Shown here: positions 53,979 to 62,459 of the stretch, in pieces
Numbering within the stretch: position 1 is the first letter of the stretch
How the letters are laid out: the number at the start of each line of letters is the position of its first letter
Assembly (NCBI GenBank): GCA_041694155.1
Contig: JASMTS010000015.1
Coordinates: 1-62,459 of the forward strand
Length of the DNA: 62,459 nucleotides
Reading direction: 5' to 3'
Source: JAAZVM01 sp041694155
GTDB taxonomy: Bacteria > Patescibacteriota > Gracilibacteria > BD1-5 > UBA6164
Made by a program: the position numbers and the translations under genes
The notes under the pieces: model-generated
Databases searched by the model: none
What the model was told of the DNA's origin: nothing
The model's input: the letters and a program-made list of their open reading frames with translations, nothing else

Positions 53979-54054
53979 GGGTCATTAGCTCAGTTGGTAG
54001 AGCAGCTCCCTTTTAAGGAGAAGGTCCTGGGTTCGAGCCCCGGATGACCCACCA
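53979..54054 (+). tRNA. tRNA-Lys(UUU), CCA encoded
   Basis: 76 nt cloverleaf: acceptor GGGTCAT/ATGACCC, D stem GCTC/GAGC, anticodon arm with loop CTTTTAA (anticodon TTT), T arm CTGGG-TTCGAGC-CCCGG, discriminator A and encoded CCA. The 27-43 pair is G-A mismatched. Confidence 0.97.
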
Positions 54055-54070
54055 TTTTTTATAACAAAGC

Positions 54071-54108
54071 AAAAGCTGGATTACGTTGCACCGTAATCCA
54101 GCTTTTTA
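54071..54108 (+). terminator. Terminator of tRNA-Lys
   Basis: AAAAGCTGGATTACG - TTGCAC - CGTAATCCAGCTTTT, then Ts. Confidence 0.92.
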
Positions 54109-54129
54109 TTATTACATTTAAAACAAAAA

Positions 54130-54164
54130 ATGATTAGCTAAATGCAGCTAATCATTTTTTATTT
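54130..54164 (-). terminator. Terminator of the BCCT gene
   Basis: AAATGATTAGCT - AAATGC - AGCTAATCATTT, symmetric; contains the TAG stop of the transporter. Confidence 0.82.
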
Positions 54165-55737
54165 TTTCTACCACTTTTTTTGTAATTGATTTTTTGTCCT
54201 GTTCGAGAGATTTATAAAAACTATAACACATTACTAATAATATCACTCAAAAAGGTATTCATGTTAATACTGTTACTGTTTGCAGAGCATCCAATCATCA
54301 TGCAATCAATAATATTGATGCTACTACTCATTGCATTGAGGCCCAGAATATTTTTTGCCATTTAGGAGAATCATATCTTCAACCAGAAGTTAATGTGTCT
54401 ACAACAAATGATCAAGAATCTGAAGATGTAACAAAAAAACTAGCAACTAATATTATTGTTATTATAGAACTAATTATTTCAAAAGGGTATTGTTCAAGCA
54501 TTTTGTATATTGCAGTAGAATATTCGGCTTGTCTTATAGCATCAGATACTACATGATTTCATATCAATTCTTGATATAATGCACTACCTCATAATACAGT
54601 CATCCATAAAAATACTACTACACTAGGTACTATCAATACTCATAGAATAAACTCTTGGAATGTACGACCTCTCGATATACGAGCTATAAAAAGTCATACA
54701 AATGGTGACCAAGATATCCACCAAGCCCGGTAAAATATTGTGTTTGCATTTTGCCAATTACTTTCAGCTAATCATCAAATAGCATAAGTATTTGTCCATG
54801 ATCACATTGCTACAAAATCTCCTAAATATGAACCTATATTTTGTACAAATCACTTCATTAGGAATAATGTAGGTCACAATATTATAAGAAACAACATCAA
54901 TAAAAATGCTATCTTCATATTTATTTCACTTAACTTACGTATTCATTTATCTAATCATAAGATAAGTGACAATGTAGCTAGAAAAGTTATAAATATTATT
55001 AATGATACTTGAAGTGCTATATTGTTAGCTAATCCAAAAACATATTCTATTCATGCTCACATTTGGTCTGCTCATAGTCAAAGAGATGTAGCAAGTCAAA
55101 AAATTGTTCATGTTACTGCTACTATATCTATAGCATCTCATATTGGTCAATATATTTTTTTACCTAAAAGAGGGTAAAAAAGTGATCTTATTGTTAGTGG
55201 TAATCACTTGTTAAATGAAAAATATGCAAGCGCTAATGCTACTACAGCAAATAATGCCCATCAATGAAGTCACCAGTGCATAAAACTAATATTCATAGCT
55301 GTTTGTGCTGCTAATTCTGGGTTGTTTATATTACTAACAAAAGGGTTCGAAATATAGTGTTGTATAGGTTCAGCTACACTCCAGAATAATAATCAGCTTC
55401 ATATTCAAGCACTAAATAACATAGCAAACCATCATGCTCTTGTAAAATCTGCCTCTGCATCAGGTCATCATAGTTTCATATCTTTGAATTTTCAAAATCA
55501 AAGATATAATGAAAAAATTAATAAAACATTCATAACCAATATCAAAATCCATCAAAACTGTCATGATACATTATCTTGTATATTATGAATCAATACAGAC
55601 ATTTCTTCAGGTCACTTTATTAATGTTATTGCTATAAGTAGTATAATTATTGCTATTGTTCAAAGTGATACTGAAGGATTTGATTTTATTCAAAACAGAG
55701 TTTTCTTATCACTACGAATGTTGTTGTTGTTTGACAT
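54148..55737 (-). CDS. BCCT-family betaine/choline/carnitine transporter
   Basis: 529 aa, 12 hydrophobic helices. Family features: WSVAEPIQHY, FMHWGLHGWALFA, PLLGKKIYGPIGDAIDIVAV, GLGADQMGAGIEYVFG and the BCCT signature RAWWISWSPFVGLFIARISRGRT, with the substrate-binding Trp-rich helix. Imports glycine betaine or similar osmolytes with Na+ or H+. It uses TGA for Gly but more CGT/CGG/CGA Arg codons than the neighbours, possibly an older acquisition. Next upstream on the same strand is the OLD-nuclease gene (19 bp). Confidence 0.95.
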
Positions 55738-55756
55738 ATATTTTTTAGTTAGTTAT

Positions 55757-57316
55757 TTAATTTTTTTTGTTATCAAACTTTTCTATCATTTGTGCTAATA
55801 TCTTTAGTAAGCTATCATCATATCAATTATTTTGTGCTAACCATGTAGACAAGTTAAATGCTATTGTAGGTTTTGAGTATTTTCTAAAATATGAATTGAA
55901 AAGTCTTTCATATTGACTAGATATTTTTTTTGCTTTTTTTAGCTTAGCTAATCTTGAGTCTAGTTTTGAAAGACTTAAGTCAAATTTACTTTGGTCAAAA
56001 TCATCTCAAAATTTTTCTGCTCTTGTTGTTATTACTTTTGTTATAAAAGTTTTTATAGAATCTACTTTATAATAGTTTTCAAACTCTCACTCTAATACTA
56101 TCCAATTATATTTTTTGAAATCATTTTCGTATATAGGTCATGTTTTATATACTTTTCTTATAGATTTCATTATCATTTCACGATCTACATAAAAATTTTC
56201 ATCTCTATCTATTAATGCTATTACATTTTCTTTGCCAAAAAGTTCAGATGCAAATATGTACCATTCATATAAAGCTCATTTTCATCATACATCTATTACA
56301 CTTATATTTTTATGATTTAGGTTGAAATAATTTTCTTTATCTTCTTTATTTAGTGACTTATTATTTATTTTATGATATTTTTTCCAATCTATATTTTCAT
56401 AAATATTAGGGATTGATATTTTTTCTGTTTCTCACTCTACAAGAATTACTGCATCTGAAAAAAATATATATGCATTTTTGAATATAAGATTTATCATTAT
56501 TTTATTAAATCTACCTCATTTATTATTTACTTTTTTTACTTTTGTTATTCAATTCTCATTTTTTACAAATACTATATCAGATATCTCATATTTTCATTTT
56601 CTAAAATTTGATACAAGTTCACTAGAGTGTGTACAATAAAATATTTGGGTGTTTTTTAATTCTCATATTTTTTGTAATACTGAATCAATCATTTTTGTTG
56701 CATGTGGGTGCAAAAAGTTTTCTGGTTGGTCAATAATAAAAACATTAAAATCATTATTGTATTTTTCATTTATACTATATAAATATAGTTTTAATAATGT
56801 GATCAATAGAGTTGTTTTTTTTCTACCTGATTTTTTATTTAATTTTTTGACTTCTAGTTTTGTATATAATGATTTTTTTTGATTTATTTCTTTGTTTTTT
56901 AATATTAAATCTATTAGTTTTAAATATCAATTTTCTTTTTTATCTTTGTTTATTTTTCTATCACTAGGTATATATATAACATTTATTTTTTTTAATAATT
57001 CTTTTGTTTCATTGTTATAATTTATTTTCTTTGTTGTTACCTCATCTTTTTTGTTGTTATAATTTGATTCTATTTTTATAGAAGTTTCTTTTCCTTTGTT
57101 AACTATTATGACTTCTATTATAAGTCTTTTATCTTTGTATAAAAAGTCTTTCTTTTTGATTTTTTTAGAGTTTAATAATTTTTCAATTGCCTTTAAAATA
57201 ACAGTTTTTCAACTATTGTTTTTTCAGACTAGAACTGTTTTGTTTTTTCAAAAATCTATATTTTGATATTCAATACTTCTAAAGTTTTGAATATGTATAT
57301 TTTTTATGTGAAACAC
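55757..57316 (-). CDS. OLD-family ATP-dependent endonuclease (AAA + Toprim)
   Basis: 519 aa from GTG 57316. N-terminal ABC-type ATPase: IQNFRSIEYQNIDFGKNKTVLVGKNNSGKTVILKAIEKLL (Walker A GKNNSGKT), Walker B VFIIDQPENFLHPHATKMI and FYCTHSSEL. C-terminal Toprim: AVILVEGETEKISIPNI, ISVIDVGGKGALYEW and IALIDRDENFY, with the catalytic Glu and Asp-x-Asp. This is the OLD nuclease fold, as in phage P2 Old and GajA. No UvrD-like GajB or retron partner is adjacent. May serve phage defence or DNA repair. Confidence 0.88.
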
Positions 57317-57379
57317 AGCATTAAAAATTATTATTACTAATATTTAATTTAATTTTAACATATGTTTTTATATATAACA

Positions 57380-57412
57380 AAAAAAAGACTAGATTTTTCT
57401 AGTCTTTTTCTC
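57380..57412 (-). terminator. Hairpin terminator of phr gene
   Basis: AAAAAAGACTAG - ATTTTT - CTAGTCTTTTT; contains the TAG stop of the photolyase. Confidence 0.85.
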
Positions 57413-58712
57413 ATTTATAAACAAGTCTTGTTTCTCTTTGAGCTTCTTTATGATTTACTATAATCCTAGTATATTTTAAATCATTATCAATAGGGTCGTG
57501 TATTGATTTTATATTTTGATTTTCTAACTCTGGAATATACTTTTTTATAAATTTTGCTTCTGGATCAAATTTTTGTGATTGAAGTATTGGATTAAATATA
57601 CGTAATGGTTTTGGGTCTGCTCAAACTGATGCTCACCATTGCCAGTTTCAATAATTTACATTTTCATCATAATCAAGTAAGTGTTTTTTAAAAAAAGACT
57701 CTCACCATCTCCAGTCTATAAGTAAATCTTTTGTTAAAAAACTAGATACTATCATACGGGCTCTACCATGCATCCAGTTGGTTTCTACTAGTTGTTTCAT
57801 GGCTGCATCAACTACTGGGTATCATGTTTCTCAATTACACCACTTTTCAAATAAGTTTTCGTCGTGCCTCCATTTTATATGTCTTTTTCTTTCTTGGAAC
57901 TCTATTTGCTTTGTTTCAGGGAAATAATAATTAATATGTTGCCAAAACTCTCTCCATGCAAGTTCTGAAACATAGCTTTGACTTACTTTTATTGCTATAT
58001 TATATATTTTTCTTACTGAAAAAATTCAAAACCTTAGATATGGTGACAATTTGGATGTACCATCTTTATCTAAATCGTTCCTATAATCATCATAATCATT
58101 TCTTATATAATTATTTAATCTCTGTTTTCAAAACTCCATAGTAAAATATGGGTGTTTTTCTATATTTATAAAATCTGATGCTTTTTTTCATTCATTTATA
58201 TTGATACTTGTAAAGCTTTCTGGTTTTTGTTCTGTAGTATCTTTTAATTTTGTTTGCCATATTTTATAAAATGGAGTAAATACTTTTCTTTGTTCTACTT
58301 CATATGGTTCTACAAGTAAAAAATCAGAATGTAAAATCAAGTTTTTAGATTCTTTTTTTAATATTTCAGATATTTCTTTATCTCTATTTTTTCAATATTC
58401 TCAATATGATTTATTAGCATATACAGAATCTATTTTATATTTTTTTACTAATTCTGGAATTATTTTTTCAGGGAAGTCATAAAAAACTTGTATTCACTTG
58501 TTAGAAAGTTTATTTAACTCATTATCCAAGTTTTCTAAAGCTTCTCTTATAAAACCGAATTTTTTGTTTTCTAATCACAAAAAATCAGGAACAATATTTT
58601 TATCCAATATAAATATTGGAAGAATTTCGTCATTTTCCTTTATTGCATCAATTAGTCATTTGTTGTCATATGTTCTAAGGTCTTGTCTAAACCAAAAAAT
58701 AGCTTTTTTCAT
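57399..58712 (-). CDS. phrB: Class I cryptochrome/photolyase (CPD photolyase)
   Basis: 437 aa. N-terminal antenna domain (MKKAIFWFRQDLRTYDNKGLIDAI) and C-terminal FAD domain: SKLSPYLRFGIFSVRKIY, SELAWREFWQHINYYFP, GETGYPVVDAAMKQLVETNWMHGRARMIVSSFLTKDLLIDWRWGESFFKKHLLDYDENVNYGNWQWGASVGADPKPLRIFNP. The WMHGRARM, DYD-x-N-NWQW and W-triad positions are those of CPD photolyases. Repairs UV dimers with light. Part of a cluster of four photolyase-associated genes. Confidence 0.97.
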
Positions 58713-58726
58713 ATTTATTTTTTATA

Positions 58727-58756
58727 GGATAAAACAAATTGGCGAGAGCTTTATCC
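58727..58756 (-). promoter_or_regulatory. Inverted repeat in phr leader
   Basis: GGATAAA (58727-58733) and TTTATCC (58750-58756) around a short G+C-richer core (GGCGAGAG), just upstream of the photolyase start. Could be an operator or an RNA hairpin; no known motif. Confidence 0.35.
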
Positions 58757-58800
58757 GTCTATTACAGGTTTGATTATATATTTTTTATTTTTAATATCAA

Positions 58801-58941
58801 TTATTTATTTTTCTTGCATTTTTGACTACAGTAAATAACTTCATCAAAGTTATTTTTCCATTTTTTTCTTATTGTAAAATATTTTTTGCAAACAGGGCAT
58901 ATTTTAGCTTCTTTATATTTTCATCTATCTAGTATTTTCAT
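58801..58941 (-). CDS. DUF2256 zinc-ribbon-like protein
   Basis: 46 aa: MKILDRGKYKEAKICPVCKKYFTIRKKWKNNFDEVIYCSQKCKKNK. Two C-x2-C / C-x3-C pairs, and the pattern CPVC...F-x-R-K-K-W...V-I/K-YCS-x-x-C, match DUF2256. That family is frequently encoded next to cryptochromes/photolyases, as here: it starts 1 bp after the second cryptochrome gene stops. Too short for most gene callers. Confidence 0.88.
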
Positions 58942-58942
58942 A

Positions 58943-60436
58943 TTAAAAAATAGTTAATTGTTTTTTATTTGTTTTTTTATTATTTGTTTTTTTTCTGCTA
59001 GCATGTTTTTTTATTATCATATTTTTATTTTTTTTATTTATATTTTTTTTAGTAGACCATAGCTTTTCTCTAGCTATTTTATTTAAAGACTCTATATCTA
59101 TTTTTTTATCATATCATTTTATTTTTTTATAATATAGCCATGGCTCATGTATATATTCACTTGGGATTTCTTTTAATTCAGGAATCCATTTTTTTATAAA
59201 TAATCATTTAGGATCTTTTTCTTTTGATTGTTTTATAGGGTTATAGATTCTTATAGTATTTATTCCTGTAGTTCATGACTGCATTTGTAATTGGGAATAA
59301 TGTATTCATGGTTCATAATCAGTGAATAAACAGGCAAGTCTTTTTCAAATAGATTGCCAAGGTTGCATCATAGTATTGCATATATAACTTACAATACATG
59401 CTCTTGTTCTAAAATTTATCCATCAAGTAGTTTTTAGACATCTAATTGCTGCATCACAGTAGGGTATACCTGTTTTTGCATTAAAAAAATTATTTATTAC
59501 TTCTATATCAGACTTATTTCTTATATAATCAAATTCTTTATTTAAGTTTTTATATTCTATTTCTACTTCTGACTCCATTTTTTGTATAAAATGTGATTGC
59601 CAATGTATTCTAGCCAAGAAAAAATTTATATTTTTTATATGATTTATTGACTTTTTATCATTTATTATTTTTAGTTGTATTATTTTTTGAATAGATTTTT
59701 TGTATATGTATTTTATTGATATATTTCAATAGCTTATATATGGTGATAATCTTGAACAACTATTAAAAGATTCGTAAGGTTTTCAAATATTATATGAATA
59801 ATTAAAAGATCTTTTTTCCAAAAAACTATCTAAAACTTGTAAAGCTGAATCCTCTCATCATACTTGAGTTGCTAGATGCTTTGTTTTTTCTTTATATTTT
59901 TTCAAAATACTTTTAGTTTCTTTGATTTCTTTTTTAAATAAATCATTTTTTTTAAATTTTTTCTCTACATATAAATCTTTAGACATTCTATCATTCCATA
60001 TTTTAGTCCAGTTATTTCTATCTTTTAGTCATCTAACAACTCAATTATTTATTACTTCTATAAAATCAATTTGTTCTTTTTTTAAAAATTTTATAACTCT
60101 TATATCTCTATTATAAGACGCGATATTTCATGTCTCTTGAGTAGATACTATTTTTTTTATATTAAATTTTCTTTCTATTTCTATTATAAAACTTTCAAAA
60201 GAAGTTTTTTTTACTATTAAATTAATATTTATTTTTTTTAAATTTTTTTCTAAATTTATCAAACTTTCAATTATAAATTTTAGATGAAAATAAGAAAAAT
60301 CTTTTTGTTTTACTATTTCATCCTCTATTAAATAGAATCATATAGTATTTATATCTGAATCTAGTTTTTGAAAAACTTCATTGTCTTTTGTTCTTAGGTT
60401 TTTTTTGAACCAAATAAGTTGTATATCTTTTTTCAT
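58943..60436 (-). CDS. Second cryptochrome/photolyase-family protein
   Basis: 497 aa. N-terminal antenna-type domain (MKKDIQLIWFKKNLRTKDNEVF, FHLKFIIESLINLEKNLKKI). C-terminal FAD domain with SCSRLSPYISYGNISIKYIY, ARIHWQSHFIQKMESEVEIEY, AKTGIPYCDAAIRCLKTTGWINFRTRACIVSYICNTM and LACLFTDYEPGIHYSQLQMQSGTTGINTIRIYNPIKQ. Diverged from canonical class I: the W-M-H-x-R motif is WINFRTRA and the FAD-site DYD-x-N is DYEPGIH, as in DASH-like/FAD-binding cryptochrome relatives. The basic C-terminal tail (KKTNNKKTNKKQLTIF) is unusual. Probably single-stranded-DNA repair or signalling; not certain. Confidence 0.82.
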
Positions 60437-60577
60437 TTTATAACAAATAACTATTTATTTAAGTTACTTGTACTAAGGGCTTCAATCCTATATATAAATT
60501 ATATACATAAAAGTATATTTGCAAATTTATTTATTTTTTTTATTATGTTTGTTGTTTTAATTTATATATCATGTATT

Positions 60578-60895
60578 ATGAAAATAGAGCATATTGATAA
60601 TTTGACTAAAGGTAAGAAATCATGATCAAATATATGATCTAGAGCAGTTTCTCATAGGCTTAGGTCTTATGAAAGAAAAAAATATGAAATTTCTTTAAAG
60701 AACAAATATTTACAAATTGATTATAAAGATAGAGAAAATTTGCTTAATATTTGGTATAAAGTTTGTCAATTGAAATGATGGGATAATTTGGTACTGTTAA
60801 GAGATAATGAAATATGAATACTGTATAAGGATGATATAATTATTCATAAATCTAGTTTTGAAGATACAAAAAATTACTTATTTAAATTATTATAA
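60578..60895 (+). CDS. Small hypothetical protein beside the FeS photolyase gene
   Basis: 105 aa from ATG 60578 (an earlier in-frame ATG at 60545 is possible). MKIEHIDNLTKGKKSGSNIGSRAVSHRLRSYERKKYEISLKNKYLQIDY, then WYKVCQLKGWDNLVLLRDNEIGILYKDDI. Basic first half and beta strands in the second. No family recognised. Five bp upstream of the photolyase-related gene and co-directional, so probably linked. Confidence 0.6.
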
Positions 60896-60900
60896 AAATA

Positions 60901-62247
60901 ATGAAAAGTTTATTTTTAGTTTTATATAATCAGATAAATATAAATTATTTTGATACAAGTTTATCAAATAATTTTTTGTATATTCATCATAATTGAAAAA
61001 TTAGATTTAATAATGAACAATTAAATTTAAATATAAGATCAAAGATATTAGATTATGCACTTTGATACAACTTTATTCAAGAACTTAAATCTAAAAAATA
61101 TAATTGAGATTTTTTAATATCTAAAGATTATTACAATTGTATTTTAGATTATTGTAAAAATAATTGATTTAATATAGTATATTTAGTCAAGCCAACTGAA
61201 AACTATGTATATAGTAATTTTATAAATATTTCTAAAAAACTAGAAAAACACTCTATAAAAATTGTTTTTTTAGATGATAATCATAGTTTTTTTATTAGTC
61301 ATGAAGAATTTTTATCTCAATATAAAAAACCACCTGTAATGGAGGTTTTTTATAGATTTATGAGAAAAAAGTTTGGTATACTTATGGATTGAAGCAAGCC
61401 TATTTGATGAAAATGGAATTTTGACAAAGAAAATAGATGATTTGATAAAAATCATAAAAAATCTAATAATTTTTTTATAGAAGAAACTAATTGACTATTA
61501 AAAGCTAAGGAGTTTTATGACTATGAATGATTTATTAACTATCCTAGCAATAGAGAACAAGCTATAAAATTATTAAATTATTTTGTAAAAAACCATCTAA
61601 ATAATTTTTGAAGATTAGAAGATGCAATGTATCAAAATGATGATTATGTTCATCATTCTAACTTTGCTACAGCTATTAATTTTTGATTATTATCACCAAA
61701 AGAAGTAGTAAATGTGATATTGAATCAAGATACTGCAATAAATAATAAAGAATGATTTATAAGGCAAGTTCTAGGTTGGAGGGAATACATGTATCATTTT
61801 TTTGAGTATTATAAGGGCGATATTTATACTAATAATTATTTTAATAATAAAAATAAACTACCTGATTATTTTTGGTGAAAAAATATTGATAGTTGTAAAA
61901 TGAATTGTGTAAAAACTAGTATAAAAAGAGTTTTGGATAACTCTTACTGACACCATATAGAAAGATTAATGATTATATGAAACTATTGTTTACTTACATG
62001 AATTAATCCTTTAGAGGTTAATAAATGGTTTTTTGAAAAATACAGTGATGCTTTTGAATGGGTAGTAACTCCAAATGTAATGTGAATGAGTCAATTTAGT
62101 GATTGATGAAGACTTGCTACAAAACCATATATTTCTAGCTGAAATTATATTAACAAAATGTCTGACTTTTGCACAAATTGTGAATATGACAGGTCTGTAT
62201 ATAATTGGACACACAGTGTAAAGAAAAATTATAAAATATTGAGCTAG
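60901..62247 (+). CDS. FeS bacterial photolyase/cryptochrome-related (DPRP), 3' truncated
   Basis: 448 aa. MKSLFLVLYNQININYFD, FFIEETNGLLKAKEF-like region, EVFYRFMRKKFGILMDGSKPIGGKWNFDKENR, QVLGWREYMYHFFEYY, HIERLMIIGNYCLLTGINPLEVNKWFFEKYSDAFEWVVTPNVMGMSQFSDGGRLATKPYISSGNYINKMSDFC: all DPRP (Pfam DPRP/(6-4) photolyase with 4Fe-4S) blocks. After CTNCEYD the sequence switches to RSVYNWTHSVKKNYKILS-TAG, not the family's further Cys and W-D-F ending, so roughly the last 50 residues are lost. The change coincides with a terminal-repeat-like sequence at 62196 and a transposase gene. Confidence 0.88.
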
Positions 62248-62459
62248 CGAATATAACATAAAAAACACTGAAATATTATATAACTTAATAATCCAAAATA
62301 TGGCCCAAAGAATATGAGAAGAGTTAAAAAATAAAATATTAAAATCAGTAAAAGAAGATTGAATAAAAGTACATAAAGCATCAGAAGAATATTGAGTACA
62401 TCATAAAACAATATATAATTGGTTAAATCAAGAAGTAAAAGAAGATTGATGAAATACTG
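62196..62459 (+). mobile_element. Left end of an insertion sequence inserted in the photolyase gene
   Basis: From TGTATATAATTGGACACACA at 62196, a terminus starting with TGT as in IS481/IS3-like elements, the sequence departs from photolyase homology. About 100 bp later a transposase-type HTH gene starts. The right end lies outside the window, so inverted repeat and target duplication cannot be checked. Confidence 0.6.
62300..62459 (+). CDS. Transposase (HTH N-terminus), runs off the window
   Basis: 53 residues visible: MAQRIGEELKNKILKSVKEDGIKVHKASEEYGVHHKTIYNWLNQEVKEDGG. The helix-turn-helix (ASEEYGVHHKTIYNWL) is the pattern of IS3-type OrfA and other transposase start domains. Its codons include TGA-Gly, so the element is adapted to the host code. 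Confidence 0.75.

Noticed and set aside
55757..57316. Gabija (GajA) defence system
   Set aside because: OLD architecture is right but no UvrD-type GajB gene is adjacent.

Overview
The window comes from a low-G+C bacterium that reads UGA as glycine (translation table 25), i.e. Gracilibacteria or Absconditabacteria (BD1-5/SR1) of the Patescibacteria/CPR. In the standard code almost every gene looks shattered. With TGA read as Gly the fragments merge into full-length reading frames, and TGA falls on invariant glycines (Walker A of the ABC ATPase, PP-loop of the TtcA-like protein, J-domain protein glycines). Every gene traced here ends in TAA or TAG. G+C is roughly a quarter by eye; genes are tightly packed in short operons on both strands, usually separated by bidirectional hairpin terminators.

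Region 1 (1-3529) is the highlight: a complete diversity-generating retroelement (DGR). It holds the 3' end of a C-type-lectin-like (FISUMP) target gene with its variable repeat VR, two inverted repeats, a MutS domain-I-like accessory gene, the template repeat TR with its own terminator, an Avd gene and a DGR reverse transcriptase. VR and TR are both 186 bp and differ at about 25 adenines plus one other base. The target gene encodes Gly almost only as TGA, except inside VR, where all fixed Gly are GGN.

Region 2 (3571-20013) is mostly housekeeping: M3 peptidase, CDP-alcohol phosphatidyltransferase, TsaD, HIT protein, TyrRS, TtcA-like enzyme, L25, MurA, a PrsW-type protease and several anchored or secreted proteins, including a degenerate PP2C-like/propeller protein.

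Region 3 (20118-25513) is a type IV pilus assembly block: a VirB2-like protein, two PilO-like proteins, PilC, three prepilins and a PilX-like protein, without the ATPases. Region 4 (25610-38497) carries HU, an anti-sigma-like ATPase, FtsQ, RbfA, S21, U32 peptidase, YebC, L33, RRF, an ABC ATPase, FtsA-like, TPR, DnaN, an N-terminally short PriA, a small hairpin RNA, a 258-aa hypothetical protein and RsmI.

Region 5 (38579-46713) encodes a 2-oxoacid:ferredoxin oxidoreductase (KorAB) behind a large anchored protein, then a PLD-family protein, DnaJ and SSB. Region 6 (46959-54054) has a 1753-aa PKD-repeat surface protein whose cytoplasmic tail repeats PDWLK four times, then LepB, TruB and tRNA-Lys.

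Region 7 (54148-62459) has a BCCT osmolyte transporter, an OLD-family nuclease and an unusual photoprotection cluster: class I photolyase, DUF2256 protein, a second cryptochrome/photolyase and a FeS-type photolyase-related gene. The last appears to be cut at its 3' end by an insertion sequence whose transposase runs off the window.

No intergenic gap is longer than about 300 bp except the TR-bearing spacer (1616-1988). All functional calls come from reading translations and motifs by eye; no database search was run.
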